A DNA stretch of 64,000 nucleotides from Actinobacteria bacterium IMCC26256 (GTDB taxonomy: Bacteria > Actinomycetota > Acidimicrobiia > IMCC26256). Under the pieces are notes generated by a model. That model saw only the letters and a list, made by a program, of their open reading frames with translations, ran no database searches and was not told where the DNA came from. Where the stretch lies: positions 1,048,501 to 1,112,500 of the forward strand of contig CP011489.1 of the NCBI GenBank assembly GCA_001023575.1. Direction: 5' to 3'. Positions within the stretch are counted from its first letter, which is position 1; each line of letters begins with the position of its first letter. Below, in pieces: positions 27,188 to 36,775 of this stretch. Position numbers and translations under genes: made by a program.

Positions 27188-27775
27188 TTGGCATTCTTAA
27201 TTGTTATAGCTGGCCCAAGTGGCGTTGGGAAAGGCACCGTTGTGCGAGCCCTTGTAGCGCGTGATCCGTCGCTCTGGGTATCCGTCTCTGCTGCCACTCG
27301 CCCTAAACGAGCCGAAGAGGTAGAGGGAGTCGACTACTTCTTTATGACCCGCAAGGAGTTCCAACGCATTCGTAAAGAGGACGGATTCCTCGAGTGGTTT
27401 GAGGTCTACGGAGATCTGAAGGGCACCCCAACGCAGCCTGTGGAGGAGAGACTCGCCGCAGGGACTGACGTGCTTCTTGAGATCGATGTCCAGGGTGCCC
27501 TCGCCGTGCGGGAGAAATTCCCAGATGCTTTGCTCATATTCCTCCGCCCGCCAAACCGAGCCGAGCAGAGAAGGCGCTTAGAGGGGCGGGCCGAGGGGGA
27601 TTCCGCCCAACAGGCTGCGATCGAGACCCGCCTTGCCCAGGCCGAGGTAGAGGAGGCCCTAGCCAGCCGTTTCGATAATGTCGTGACTAATCGAGACTCA
27701 GAGGTAGCAGCACGTGAGGTGGCTGCTATCCTTAAGGCCCGTCGTGCTGAGGCCTCAAACTCTGAGGACGCTTGA
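27188..27775 (+). CDS. gmk: Guanylate kinase
   Basis: GMP to GDP. The 195 residues have the P-loop GPSGVGKGTV, the GMP-binding TRPKRAEEVEGVDYFF and FLEWFEVYGDLKGTP. The start is TTG with ACGGAG upstream, ten bases after mihF. Confidence 0.96.
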   Translation: MAFLIVIAGPSGVGKGTVVRALVARDPSLWVSVSAATRPKRAEEVEGVDYFFMTRKEFQRIRKEDGFLEWFEVYGDLKGTPTQPVEERLAAGTDVLLEIDVQGALAVREKFPDALLIFLRPPNRAEQRRRLEGRAEGDSAQQAAIETRLAQAEVEEALASRFDNVVTNRDSEVAAREVAAILKARRAEASNSEDA

Positions 27776-27921
27776 TCATTTAATTCCTGAGCATCTCAAT
27801 ACCAAGACTTGAGTACCACCGCAACAACCCAGAACCAGAGACAGAATTAGAGACAGCACCACAACCAAGCAGCCGGCCGTATACCGGATTGCATCAGCTA
27901 CCCCGCCTAGAGAGGCTCGCT

Positions 27922-28266
27922 ATGGCCGACCGCAGAGACAATTTAATGGAGCCACGACTTGAGTCACTCCTCGACAAAGTGGAGTCCAAGTTTACTCTTG
28001 TAACCCTCTCCGCAATGCGGGCGCGCGAGATTAATGACTACTACGGCCACCTTGGAGAGGGACTCGGCAAGATCGTTCCCCCTCAGGTCACCTCGATATC
28101 GCGCAAGCCACTCTCCATTGCAATGGAGGAGATCCGCGAGGGAAAGATTATTCAGGGCGAACTAAAGGTTGTCACCTCGCCAGAGGAGCAAGAGGCTGAC
28201 GAAATTGTTGCAGCCATCGAGGCGCTCTCAGTTGCTGCTGACGAGCCCGGGCCCGACGCCGGCTAG
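27922..28266 (+). CDS. rpoZ: RNA polymerase omega subunit
   Basis: Assembly chaperone of the beta-prime subunit. From the ATG at 27922 (AGAGAGG at 27909-27915) it has 114 residues. The conserved block is LLDKVESKFTLVTLSAMRAR, then EINDYY and KPLSIAMEEI. The C-terminus is an acidic tail. A start at 27946 is also possible but lacks a ribosome-binding site. The gmk-rpoZ-coaBC order is standard. Confidence 0.93.
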   Translation: MADRRDNLMEPRLESLLDKVESKFTLVTLSAMRAREINDYYGHLGEGLGKIVPPQVTSISRKPLSIAMEEIREGKIIQGELKVVTSPEEQEADEIVAAIEALSVAADEPGPDAG

Positions 28267-28270
28267 CGAA

Positions 28271-29503
28271 ATGCTCGAGGCGGGCGGCATATCGCCGCTG
28301 GCAGGTCGACGCATAGTCCTCGGTGTATCTGCGGGGATTGCGGCGTACAAGGCTGTCGAGATCTGTCGCCGCATGGTTGATGCGGGAGCCTTCGTCTCGC
28401 CTGTCCTAACTGAAGACGCACTGAGATTTGTAGGTGCGGTTACTTTCTCTGCTCTCGCCTCCGAACCAGCGCGCACTTCACTCCACGAAGGAGGGGAGAC
28501 GATTCCCCATACTCGCCTTGGTCAGAGAGCGGATCTCATAGTTATAGCGCCAGCAACTGCAAATATCCTTGCAAAACAGGCCGCAGGGATCGCCGATGAC
28601 CTTCTCACTGCAACGCTCCTAGCCACGCGTGCCCCTGTATTGGTTGCACCTGCAATGCATACCGAGATGTGGGAGCACCCCTCCGTCCAAGAGAATCTGG
28701 CAACTCTTCGTCGCCGTGGAGTATTCGTCTGCGAACCTGAGAGTGGTCGACTCGCTGGTGGGGATGAGGGCGAGGGTCGCCTCGCTGACCCTTCTCGAAT
28801 TATCGCTGCAGCAGAGGAGATTCTCTCGCGTGGGCGTGACCTATCGGGCCTTCGTATTGTCGTAACCGCGGGCGGTACTCGCGAGGCGATTGATCCGGTG
28901 CGTTTTATCGGCAATCGATCCTCTGGAAAGATGGGGCACGCAATTGCGCAGGTGGCTAGTACTCGTGGCGCAGCCGTCACCCTGATCACCACATCTAGCA
29001 TCCCAGTCGGAGCTGGCATCGAGGTTGTCTCTGTCACAACTGCAGAGGAGATGCGTCTTGCGGTAGATGAAAGATTCTCGGATGCCTCTGTCGTTGTGAT
29101 GGCTGCTGCAGTAGCGGATTTTCGCCCGAAGGTAGTCGCCTCGGAGAAGATCAAGAAACACTCAGGAGCCCCAGAGATAATTCTTGAGCCGACCCCAGAT
29201 ATCTTGAGCGGACTAGGGCAACGCAAGACCCACCAGATACTTGTTGGGTTCGCGGCTGAGACTGAGAACCTTGAGGAGTATGCCCGGGCCAAGATGGAGG
29301 CCAAGCGGGTCGACATCATGGTCGCCAATGACGTCTCAGACCCAGAGGCTGGTTTCGAGGTACCTACAAACCGTGCCATTCTGTTAGACAGCATGGGATC
29401 CCACACCAGGACCCCATTAATGAGCAAGATGTCCCTCGCCGAGGTGATCCTGGACCGCGTTGCGGTCCGCCTCGGGAGAGCAAACAATAGGGAGAGCCAG
29501 TGA
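28271..29503 (+). CDS. coaBC: Bifunctional phosphopantothenoylcysteine decarboxylase / phosphopantothenate-cysteine ligase
   Basis: Two successive steps of coenzyme A synthesis. The 410 residues split into the FMN-binding CoaC half ([18 protein letters not shown], then [12 protein letters not shown]) and the CTP-using CoaB half ([18 protein letters not shown] and [15 protein letters not shown]). The ATG at 28271 is four bases past the rpoZ stop; the longer open frame upstream overlaps rpoZ and is not coding. It overlaps metK by four bases. Confidence 0.95.
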   Translation: MLEAGGISPLAGRRIVLGVSAGIAAYKAVEICRRMVDAGAFVSPVLTEDALRFVGAVTFSALASEPARTSLHEGGETIPHTRLGQRADLIVIAPATANILAKQAAGIADDLLTATLLATRAPVLVAPAMHTEMWEHPSVQENLATLRRRGVFVCEPESGRLAGGDEGEGRLADPSRIIAAAEEILSRGRDLSGLRIVVTAGGTREAIDPVRFIGNRSSGKMGHAIAQVASTRGAAVTLITTSSIPVGAGIEVVSVTTAEEMRLAVDERFSDASVVVMAAAVADFRPKVVASEKIKKHSGAPEIILEPTPDILSGLGQRKTHQILVGFAAETENLEEYARAKMEAKRVDIMVANDVSDPEAGFEVPTNRAILLDSMGSHTRTPLMSKMSLAEVILDRVAVRLGRANNRESQ

Positions 29504-30693
29504 ATTCGTTCACCTTCACATCCGAGTCAGTAACTGAGGGCCACCCGGACAAGATGTCGGACCAGATCTCAGACGCAGTACTTGATGCGATCTTTGAGCA
29601 GGACCCGGAGAGTCGCGTTGCATGCGAGACCATGTGCACGACAGGTCTAGTTGTGGTTGCAGGTGAGATCACCACGAAGGCATACGTCGATATTCCACGT
29701 GTTGTACGTGACACGGTTCGCAGCATTGGCTACGACCGCGAGTCATACGGCTTCGATGGCAACACATGTGGAGTCATCACCTCCATCGACGAGCAGTCTC
29801 CGGATATCGCAATGGGTGTCGACAAGGCAATGGAGCAGCGCGCAGGTACCGGCGATCACTTCGATGAGGTCGGGGCTGGCGACCAGGGAATGATGTTCGG
29901 TTACGCATGCACTGATACTGACGATTTGATGCCGATGCCAATTTGGTTGGCGCATCGCTTTGCACACCGCCTCGCTGAGGTTCGCAAGTCTGGAGTGCTC
30001 GGCTACCTTCGCCCAGATGGCAAGACTCAGGTCACCATTGATTACGAGAATGGTCTACCCAAGCGCCTGCGCACGGTACTTATCTCAACTCAGCATGCAC
30101 CTGGTATCGACATCGACACCATGATCAAGCCCGACTTAATTGAGCATGTGATTCGACCACTGATTCCTGAGCAGTTTGCAGATGACGACTTTGAGGTTCT
30201 CTGCAACCCGACTGGAAACTTTGAGTTGGGTGGACCACACGCTGACTGTGGCCTTACCGGCCGAAAGATCATTGTTGACACCTACGGCGGCATGGCCCGT
30301 CATGGTGGAGGTGCTTTCTCCGGCAAGGACCCAACAAAGGTAGACCGCTCCGCCGCTTACGCAGTTCGCCATGCAGCGAAGAACATCGTTGCTGCAGGTA
30401 TCGCCTCTCGCTGCGAAGTGCAGGTTGCGTATGCAATTGGAGTCGCCCACCCAGTCTCAGTAATGGTCGAGACCTTCGGCACCTCTGAGATTGACCCTGA
30501 GTTGATTCCAGCACTTATCAAGGAGCACTTCGACCTACGCCCGGCTGCTTTGATCGAGCGACTTAACCTTCGTCGCCCGATCTACCGCAAGACAGCAGCC
30601 TACGGTCACTTCGGTCGCTCTGACCCTGACTTCACCTGGGAGAGCACCAGCCAGGCGGATGCACTGCGAGCTGCTGCGGAGAGCCTCGCGTAG
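29500..30693 (+). CDS. metK: S-adenosylmethionine synthase
   Basis: Methionine plus ATP to SAM. The 397 residues include [20 protein letters not shown] with the ATP-binding His and the loop [19 protein letters not shown]. The GTG start overlaps the coaBC stop. There is no room for a SAM riboswitch upstream. Codon use is noticeably more selective than in the neighbours (frequent GGC, CGC and AAG), consistent with high expression. Confidence 0.97.
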   Translation: MNSFTFTSESVTEGHPDKMSDQISDAVLDAIFEQDPESRVACETMCTTGLVVVAGEITTKAYVDIPRVVRDTVRSIGYDRESYGFDGNTCGVITSIDEQSPDIAMGVDKAMEQRAGTGDHFDEVGAGDQGMMFGYACTDTDDLMPMPIWLAHRFAHRLAEVRKSGVLGYLRPDGKTQVTIDYENGLPKRLRTVLISTQHAPGIDIDTMIKPDLIEHVIRPLIPEQFADDDFEVLCNPTGNFELGGPHADCGLTGRKIIVDTYGGMARHGGGAFSGKDPTKVDRSAAYAVRHAAKNIVAAGIASRCEVQVAYAIGVAHPVSVMVETFGTSEIDPELIPALIKEHFDLRPAALIERLNLRRPIYRKTAAYGHFGRSDPDFTWESTSQADALRAAAESLA

Positions 30694-30705
30694 AGGTAAA
30701 AAGAG

Positions 30706-32592
30706 ATGACGCTGCGTGTGGTCCGGGTCCGCCCGGACCTACCGGCGATAGACCGGTCATTTGATTACCTAGTTCCTGACGCGCTCGCGCATCAGATCTC
30801 GGTTGGGACCATCGTGCGCATTCCGCTTCACGGGAGGCGAGTTCGCGGATGGGTCGTTCAAGATTTTGTTGAGCCTGAGACGGAGATCTCTCGCATCCTC
30901 CCGTTGCTGAAGGTTGTGGGAGCCGGCCCTCCGCCAGAGATTCTTGACCTAGGCCGCTGGGCCGCTCACCGCTGGATCGGTCCAGACGTCTCATTCTTCG
31001 GCTCGGCCTCTGCTCCTAATGCTGTAGTGCCTAATGCTGTAGTTCCTAATGCTGTAGTTCCTAATGCTGTACCTGCATCCTCCATCGGCGAAGGAGGATT
31101 GGTGAGTAGCGGGGAGGGCGAGTCGAGGCTTCGTGTAATTGCGTGGCCCCCTTCGATGGACCGGCGCCCGCTCATAGATGGCCTACTCCCTGCAACGGGA
31201 TCGAGCATCGTGATAGTTCCAGATGTTGGTCGTCTCAATAGCCTCATTAAATACTTAACGCGCGCAGGGCGCGTGGTGCATGTGATGCACGCAACTCGGT
31301 CAGCGGCGGAGCGCACACTCGCATGGTCAGAGGCTCGCAACGGTAACTGTGTGATCGTTGGCGGTAGAGGGGCGGTATGGGCTCCGGTTCCAGATCTAGC
31401 AGCGATGATTGTTCTAGATGAGTCCGATGACGCGCTGCAGGAGGAGAGATCGCCAACTTGGCATGCCCGCGATGTAGCAATTGAACGGGCTCGACGCTGC
31501 GGTGTCGCCTGCACGCTCGTTGCTGCTATTCCAAGCGCTGTTGCAGTATCGCTAGTTGAGGATGTTGAGCGACCAGAGCGCTCAGATGAGTCTGCGGGGT
31601 GGGCTCGCGTTGAGGTCGTGGACCTTCGCGACGAGGCTCCAGGGCAGGGATTGCTTACAGATGCACTCGCTCGGGCCCTACACAAATGCGTAGATGCTGG
31701 CGAGAGGGCAATCCTTGTCATGAATCGCAAGGGCAGAGCTCGATTGCTTGCATGCGGAGCCTGTAATGAATTAGCACGCTGTGAGGGTTGCGGAGCTGCA
31801 GTTGTAGAGGTGCAGTCTGGCGAGACCAGAGCGGTCTCGACTGATTCGAGTGCTGCTGAGGTTTCGCGATCACTTCTATGCCCAGTCTGCTCCACTGCGC
31901 GCGCATGGCTCTGCGCTGGTTGTGGGAGCACGCGACTGCGCGTTCTGCGTAGCGGTGTGAGTCGGATACGCGATGATCTAGCGGCGCTTCTTCCCCGCTC
32001 AACAGTCTTGGATGTGGATGCATCTACGGAGGTTGACCTAGCTGCACTCAGAGAAGCAGATGTGCTCGTAGGCACGGAGGCGGTTCTGCATCGTGCCCCG
32101 CGTGATCGGCCGGTAGGCCTAGTTGCGTTTTTAGATCTTGATCAAGAATTATTGGCGCCGCGTCACCGGGCCGCGGAGCAGTCAGCGACATTGCTTGCGC
32201 GCTCCGCACGGCTCTTGGGTCCGCGGGCAGAGGCAAGGCGCTTACTGCTGCAGACGCGCCTACCAGAGCATGATGTGGTTCGGGGCGTGAGTGAAGCAGA
32301 TCCATCGATAGCGTGGATTTCTGAGACTCAGCGCCGCGCTGCTCTTAATTACCCTCCATTTGGAGCTTTGGCGCAGCTGCGCGGCGTGGAGGAGGCGGTG
32401 GCCTATGCGGCGAATATGCTGCGCACCTTTCCTGGCGTCACGGTCCTTGGCCCGGTGGCGAGCGGCGCATCATTCGAGTGCCTTGTTCGATGCCCTGATT
32501 CTGAGGCCCTCTCGGTAGCGCTTCTGGCTGTGAATGCAGGGGCGCGTGCCCTAGGGCGCATGCGCGTTGAGGTTGACCCTGCACGAGTCTGA
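30706..32592 (+). CDS. priA: PriA-like primosomal protein N' without helicase motifs
   Basis: A 628-residue PriA relative. The N-terminal 3'BD domain (VVRVRPDLPAIDRSFDYLVP) and the zinc cluster (CGACNELARCEGCG then CPVCSTARAWLCAGCGS) are clear. The helicase core is degenerate: where GxGKT is expected the sequence reads LLPATGSSIVIVPDV, and the DEEH box reads VLDESDDA. Loss of ATPase motifs is known in other actinobacterial PriA proteins. Around residue 104-122 it carries a PNAVV repeat encoded by 15-bp DNA repeats. It probably acts as a structural primosome or fork-binding factor, not as a helicase. Confidence 0.9.
   Translation: MTLRVVRVRPDLPAIDRSFDYLVPDALAHQISVGTIVRIPLHGRRVRGWVVQDFVEPETEISRILPLLKVVGAGPPPEILDLGRWAAHRWIGPDVSFFGSASAPNAVVPNAVVPNAVVPNAVPASSIGEGGLVSSGEGESRLRVIAWPPSMDRRPLIDGLLPATGSSIVIVPDVGRLNSLIKYLTRAGRVVHVMHATRSAAERTLAWSEARNGNCVIVGGRGAVWAPVPDLAAMIVLDESDDALQEERSPTWHARDVAIERARRCGVACTLVAAIPSAVAVSLVEDVERPERSDESAGWARVEVVDLRDEAPGQGLLTDALARALHKCVDAGERAILVMNRKGRARLLACGACNELARCEGCGAAVVEVQSGETRAVSTDSSAAEVSRSLLCPVCSTARAWLCAGCGSTRLRVLRSGVSRIRDDLAALLPRSTVLDVDASTEVDLAALREADVLVGTEAVLHRAPRDRPVGLVAFLDLDQELLAPRHRAAEQSATLLARSARLLGPRAEARRLLLQTRLPEHDVVRGVSEADPSIAWISETQRRAALNYPPFGALAQLRGVEEAVAYAANMLRTFPGVTVLGPVASGASFECLVRCPDSEALSVALLAVNAGARALGRMRVEVDPARV
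31015..31071 (+). repeat. 15-bp in-frame tandem repeat in priA
   Basis: CCTAATGCTGTAGTT is repeated 3.8 times: units at 31015-31029, 31030-31044, 31045-31059 and partial 31060-31071, with a single third-position difference. It encodes four copies of PNAV(V) in a linker between the N-terminal domain and the degenerate core. Copy-number change would keep the frame. Confidence 0.9.
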
Positions 32593-32601
32593 GGTATTGC
32601 T

Positions 32602-33162
32602 GTGCCGAGCTTGGATGGCCTCGCTGGTATCCTTGGGGATATGACCACCTTCTCAATTCGTCAGATCGGCGACCCAGTACTGCGTGAACGCTCCGATGAT
32701 GTAACCGATATAGACGGCGCACTTGCATCAAGTGTCGAGGTAATGGTCAAGACAATGTATGACGCCCCTGGTGGTGGCCTCGCAGCACCTCAGGTCGGGA
32801 TCACAAAGCGATATTTTGTTTTTCACGACGACGACTCAGAGACAGCACTCGTAGCAATTAATCCTGAGATCGTTGAGGAGCGCGGCGAGTGTGAGTGGAC
32901 CGAGGGGTGCCTCTCGATCCCGGATATTGGGTTCACTATTGTGCGCCCAGAGTTCGTTACCCTAAAGGCTCTAGATATCGACGGTAATGAGTTCTTCATG
33001 GAGGCCGACGACTACATGGGGCGCATGTTCCAGCACGAGCTCGATCATCTCGATGGAGTGCTCGCTATTGACCGAGTCGATAAAGAGCAGCGCAAACACA
33101 TAATGCGGTTACTCCATGAGCGCGAGTTGGTTACTCCAGCGCCAGCGAATCCGTTCGGCTGA
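32602..33162 (+). CDS. def: Peptide deformylase
   Basis: Removes N-formyl groups from nascent proteins. The three family motifs are GGGLAAPQVG, EGCLSIP (metal Cys) and QHELDHLDG (HExxH). GTG 32602 has GAGG seven bases upstream and gives 186 residues. ATG 32641 begins at the conserved MTTFSIRQIGDPVLR but has no properly spaced ribosome-binding site, so the start is uncertain. fmt follows. Confidence 0.95.
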   Translation: MPSLDGLAGILGDMTTFSIRQIGDPVLRERSDDVTDIDGALASSVEVMVKTMYDAPGGGLAAPQVGITKRYFVFHDDDSETALVAINPEIVEERGECEWTEGCLSIPDIGFTIVRPEFVTLKALDIDGNEFFMEADDYMGRMFQHELDHLDGVLAIDRVDKEQRKHIMRLLHERELVTPAPANPFG

Positions 33163-33174
33163 GAGCCGGACTCG

Positions 33175-34056
33175 TTGCGTATCGTCTATCTCGGAACCCC
33201 AAGCGATGCCGTTCCAGCGCTCCAGGCTCTAGTTGCTTCTGGGAATGATGTGGCGCTAGTTATAACTCAGCCGGATCGCAGACGCGGTCGCGGATCAGAG
33301 TTAACTCCTAGCCCTGTGAAGCAGGCTGCCGAGGAGTTGGGGCTAACGGTTGCAACCCCTGAGAAGCCTGATGAAATTATCAGTGACCTGCGCGGGATCG
33401 GTGCAGAGGTCGGGGTCGTAGTGGCGTATGGAGAGATCCTCTCCGATGAAGTACTCGCATCTACGAGTAGCGGTTTTATAAATATCCACTTCTCTCTATT
33501 GCCGCGTTGGAGAGGGGCGGCCCCTGTAGAGCGCGCCATGCTCGCAGGAGATGCTGAGACTGGAGTTCAGGTAATGGAGGTCGTCTCGGCTTTAGATGCT
33601 GGAGGAATCTATGCATCAGAGCGAACCCCTATAGGTGCCGCGGAGACCGCTGGCGATCTTCGCGAGCGTTTAGTGGCGCTCGGTGCAGCGTTGGTTGTGA
33701 AGACGCTGCCTCATGTCCCTACAACTACGCCCTCTGCACAGGCAGGTGAGAGTACATACGCTGCGAAACTCAAGGTCGAGGAGTTCGAGATTGACCTGTC
33801 TCATTCTGCACAAGAGATTGACCTACTAGTGCGAGCAGGGAACCCACGCCCGGGTGCTTGGCTAATTCATGAGGGAGCGCGACTCAAGGTATGGAGTGGC
33901 GCTCTGGTGAGTGATGCGGCAATCTCTAGCTTTGATGGCGAGAATGAAACGGAAGACACTTTGAGATTTGTACCGGTTGAGGTTCAACCAGAGGGGCGCG
34001 CACGCATGTCGTATGCAGCCTGGTGCGCTGGATACAAAGGAACGCCACCGTGGTAG
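33175..34056 (+). CDS. fmt: Methionyl-tRNA formyltransferase
   Basis: Formylates initiator Met-tRNA. The 293 residues begin RIVYLGTPSDAVPAL and contain the catalytic signature INIHFSLLPRWRGAAPVER, and the C-terminal OB-like tRNA-binding part. The start is TTG. The adjacent def makes the usual formylation/deformylation pair. rsmB begins inside its last codons. Confidence 0.95.
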   Translation: MRIVYLGTPSDAVPALQALVASGNDVALVITQPDRRRGRGSELTPSPVKQAAEELGLTVATPEKPDEIISDLRGIGAEVGVVVAYGEILSDEVLASTSSGFINIHFSLLPRWRGAAPVERAMLAGDAETGVQVMEVVSALDAGGIYASERTPIGAAETAGDLRERLVALGAALVVKTLPHVPTTTPSAQAGESTYAAKLKVEEFEIDLSHSAQEIDLLVRAGNPRPGAWLIHEGARLKVWSGALVSDAAISSFDGENETEDTLRFVPVEVQPEGRARMSYAAWCAGYKGTPPW

Positions 34057-35525
34057 ATAGCGATGACAGTCAGAGCAGGCGTAGCCAGGGCAAACGTGGC
34101 GGCTACGGCGGGGGAGGCAGTGCTGACGGCAGTAGTGGGCAGGGCGGCGGTCGCGGGCAGAGTAGAGGCAGCAGCACGAGTGGGGGCGGCGCGCGCGGTA
34201 ACCAGAAGAAGGCCCCTGAGCGCAATGCTCGAGATCTTGCGCTTGAGGCTCTGCTTCGGGTCGAGAATGGAGCCTTCTCTCATGTGCTCATGCCCTCGAT
34301 GCTTCGTACCTCAACGCTCGCTCCGATTGATCGTGCACAAGTAACGAACCTTGTCTACAGCACACTGCGCGGGCGCGGTCGTGTCGATTACCTACTCTCG
34401 AAGGTCCTAGATCGGCCTCTCGACGCGATTGAGCAGCCGGTAGTAGCAGGGCTTCGTCTCGGTGTGCAGGAACTACTCAACGGAGTTGCACCGCACGCTG
34501 CCGTCGGTGAGACCGTTGAGTCGATTGGTCGTCGTCGTCCGATGGCTAAGGGTTTTGCAAATGGGGTGCTGCGTTCGGTGAGTCGACTCGGCCCAGAGTG
34601 GCCATGGCCTGAAGGCGACTCCGATGCTGCTGTTGCGATTCGTACCTCTCACCCGGAGTGGTTGGTTGCGCGTCTACGCGCCGATCTAGGCCACGACCTT
34701 GCGGCCAAAGTATTAGATGCCAATGACACGGTTCCCGGAGTAACTCTTCGACTCAATCCGCGTTTCTCAACACTCGATGAGTTGATTGATGATCTAGAGG
34801 ACGGAGGCGTGACGGTTGAGCGTGGCCGCCTAATGCCGAATGCGCTTGTAGTGAGTGGCACTGGCGATCCACGAACGCTCCCTGCTGTAAGCGAGGGTCG
34901 AGCAACTCCACAGGATGAGGCGAGCCAGGCAGTAGCGACGGCAATCGGAGCGCTACCCGGGGAGCGGATTCTTGATATCTGCTCAGCCCCAGGTGGAAAG
35001 ACGACTGCGATTGCAGAGGCGATGGGGGATAACGGCTTTATCCTCGCTGGTGACCGATACGCAGGGCGAGTGCGGTTGGTGATGGATGGTGCCGAGCGCC
35101 TTGGACTCGAGTCGATCCACACATTTGTGGGCGATGCTCGCGATGTTCCGATCGCTCCGGCCTCATTCGACCGTGTACTGCTAGATGCCCCGTGCTCTGG
35201 TCTCGGAGTTCTTAGACGCCGAGCCGAGGCGCGCTGGCGCATATCCCCTGACGACCCTGAGGTCCTCGGCAAACTCCAGCAAGAGATGCTTCTTGAGGCA
35301 TCGCGATTGGTCAAGCCTGGCGGGCTTCTTGCCTACTCAGTCTGCACACTTAGTAGTGATGAGACGATAGAAGTAGATAAGTGGGCGCAGAGTGCTCTAC
35401 CAAGGTTCGAGGCGCAACCAATTCCGGCATCACCGTGGATCGCCCATGGGCGCGGAGCATTGCTCACCCCCGATGCCGCAGGGACTGATGGAATGTACTT
35501 ACTTCTTCTAAAGGCACCGGAGTAG
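34050..35525 (+). CDS. rsmB: 16S rRNA (cytosine-967) C5-methyltransferase RsmB
   Basis: The GTG at 34050 with AAAGGAA (34036-34042) gives 491 residues and overlaps fmt by seven bases. The first ~60 residues are a basic Gly/Ser/Arg-rich tail (RGG-like, probably disordered), absent from the E. coli protein. Next come a NusB-like RNA-binding domain (about 60-190) and a Rossmann methyltransferase domain with the SAM loop ICSAPGGKTTAIAE and the catalytic cysteines in DAPCSGLGVLRRR and SVCTLSSDE. The extension may bind RNA. Confidence 0.93.
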   Translation: MVDSDDSQSRRSQGKRGGYGGGGSADGSSGQGGGRGQSRGSSTSGGGARGNQKKAPERNARDLALEALLRVENGAFSHVLMPSMLRTSTLAPIDRAQVTNLVYSTLRGRGRVDYLLSKVLDRPLDAIEQPVVAGLRLGVQELLNGVAPHAAVGETVESIGRRRPMAKGFANGVLRSVSRLGPEWPWPEGDSDAAVAIRTSHPEWLVARLRADLGHDLAAKVLDANDTVPGVTLRLNPRFSTLDELIDDLEDGGVTVERGRLMPNALVVSGTGDPRTLPAVSEGRATPQDEASQAVATAIGALPGERILDICSAPGGKTTAIAEAMGDNGFILAGDRYAGRVRLVMDGAERLGLESIHTFVGDARDVPIAPASFDRVLLDAPCSGLGVLRRRAEARWRISPDDPEVLGKLQQEMLLEASRLVKPGGLLAYSVCTLSSDETIEVDKWAQSALPRFEAQPIPASPWIAHGRGALLTPDAAGTDGMYLLLLKAPE

Positions 35526-35535
35526 CGCCAACATC

Positions 35536-36762
35536 TCAACCGGTATCGGGCGGGCCTCTCCACGCCCACCTCGCCCGCTTACCTACGTTTTCTATGGTGC
35601 TCGTATCGCATGATTCGTGCCCGTCTACTCGCTCAAGGCGATACCCATCATGCGTTTTTTGGTGGTGATGTCGCTTGCAGAGGCGAACGAGGTTCTCAAA
35701 ACTCGCTGGGCCTCCCTCTGAGAAGGGCTTGATGTGATCTATCTCCAGACCAAGCGCCACATCGCAGGTCGGTACTTGGCAGACACGATCCCGCTCCTCA
35801 ACGGCTGTTCGCAACGGTGCAGGGATGTGTCGCCCCATATGCGCAACCGTCTTGATATCTACTCCATCGATCACGAGGAGCTTGAGGAATGCCTCACCTA
35901 GATACTCCGTAGCCGTTGCTACAGGGATAGGGCCGACCCCAGCGATCTCACAGATCTCGCCGTGCTCAGTGCGCCCGCGTTTGAGCGCATCTATGTCGAC
36001 TCGAATATTGATCACAGCGTTAGAGCGTCTTGTTTTTGTTCCGCTTTCGCTCGAGTGCTTGCCGCTCGCCTTTTCACAGAGTGCCATTAGAGCGTCAGCG
36101 GCGTAGGCCTCTGGTCTTTCATGTTCACCACTCTTGCGAGCCACCTTGAAGATTTGATCCTGTATCGGCTTGAGAGCGGCCATTACAAGCGCACCGCTAG
36201 CAGCAGTCATAAGCGCCTTCAAATTGAAGCCACCGTCTTGGTCGGTCCATGTTTTTAAGCAACGGTTCTTATGTATCCGTTTATGGCGCGAGGCCTCATC
36301 GGTGGCGGCTGCTATTACACGTGATGCTTCATCGCGAAGGGTTCGCACTGGCGAGGATTTAGCAAGGTTTAAGAGGCGTTCCTCGGAATGTGGCTCTGCA
36401 GTAGCGCCGCGTGCGACTTCGACGGCTTGAGCGGCAGAGATCACACCAGCACTCATGGCCTCAACGGTTTGAGGGAGATGACGAAGTTGGCCGGCAAGTA
36501 TCACCACGGCTTGTGCTTCATAGATCGGAGTACCAGTGTGGAGTGCTACCCACTCTGCCGAGTTTTTAGAGCCTCCAACCCGCCATGCTTCTGTCGTGCC
36601 GACTCGCCCTATTGCTGAGGTACGCAGACCGTCAATTGTTCGGCGTGCCTCCTCTGAGATCCGAACGAGTTCGGCGGCTGATTTCCCGTCGATCACTTCG
36701 ACATTGATACGAGAAGTGACCTCTCGTAGGTGGGTGACTGCGCTTTTAAGTTCATCGAACAT
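35536..36762 (-). CDS. DUF222 / HNH endonuclease (REP13E12-type), SOS-controlled
   Basis: A 408-residue protein with an N-terminal helical DUF222 domain (about 1-280) and a C-terminal HNH nuclease. Two zinc-type cysteines (CQVPTC) are followed by LEIDHIKPFSEGG, then NLVRLCKRHHHQKTH, which supplies the conserved Asp-His, Asn and His. This matches the REP13E12 family, multicopy in mycobacteria. It is antisense to all its neighbours and splits rsmB from rpe. The start at 36762 is chosen because TATAAT lies seven bases upstream and a LexA-type palindrome covers the start; a start at 36792 is open but unsupported. The function of the family is unproven; a selfish or DNA-damage role is suspected. 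Confidence 0.85.
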   Translation of the reverse strand: MFDELKSAVTHLREVTSRINVEVIDGKSAAELVRISEEARRTIDGLRTSAIGRVGTTEAWRVGGSKNSAEWVALHTGTPIYEAQAVVILAGQLRHLPQTVEAMSAGVISAAQAVEVARGATAEPHSEERLLNLAKSSPVRTLRDEASRVIAAATDEASRHKRIHKNRCLKTWTDQDGGFNLKALMTAASGALVMAALKPIQDQIFKVARKSGEHERPEAYAADALMALCEKASGKHSSESGTKTRRSNAVINIRVDIDALKRGRTEHGEICEIAGVGPIPVATATEYLGEAFLKLLVIDGVDIKTVAHMGRHIPAPLRTAVEERDRVCQVPTCDVALGLEIDHIKPFSEGGPASFENLVRLCKRHHHQKTHDGYRLERVDGHESCDTSTIENVGKRARWAWRGPPDTG

Positions 36763-36775
36763 ATGTTCGATTATA
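36755..36775 (-). promoter_or_regulatory. SOS (LexA) box with a leaderless promoter of the HNH gene
   Basis: TCGAACATATGTTCGA (36755-36770) is a perfect 16-bp palindrome and an exact match to the mycobacterial SOS box TCGAAC-N4-GTTCGA. On the minus strand TATAAT (36775-36770) overlaps its edge and is followed after seven bases by the ATG at 36762, so the start codon lies within the palindrome. LexA bound here would cover the transcription start. Confidence 0.88.

Noticed and set aside
28522..29487. Long open frame antisense to coaBC (and similar ones antisense to pyrC at 19582-20397 and priA at 30966-32075)
   Set aside because: The opposite strand encodes clear conserved enzymes over the full length. 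The antisense products are Ser/Arg/Thr-rich, without recognisable domains, as expected from codon mirroring.
29440..29500. SAM riboswitch for metK
   Set aside because: metK overlaps coaBC, so no leader exists.
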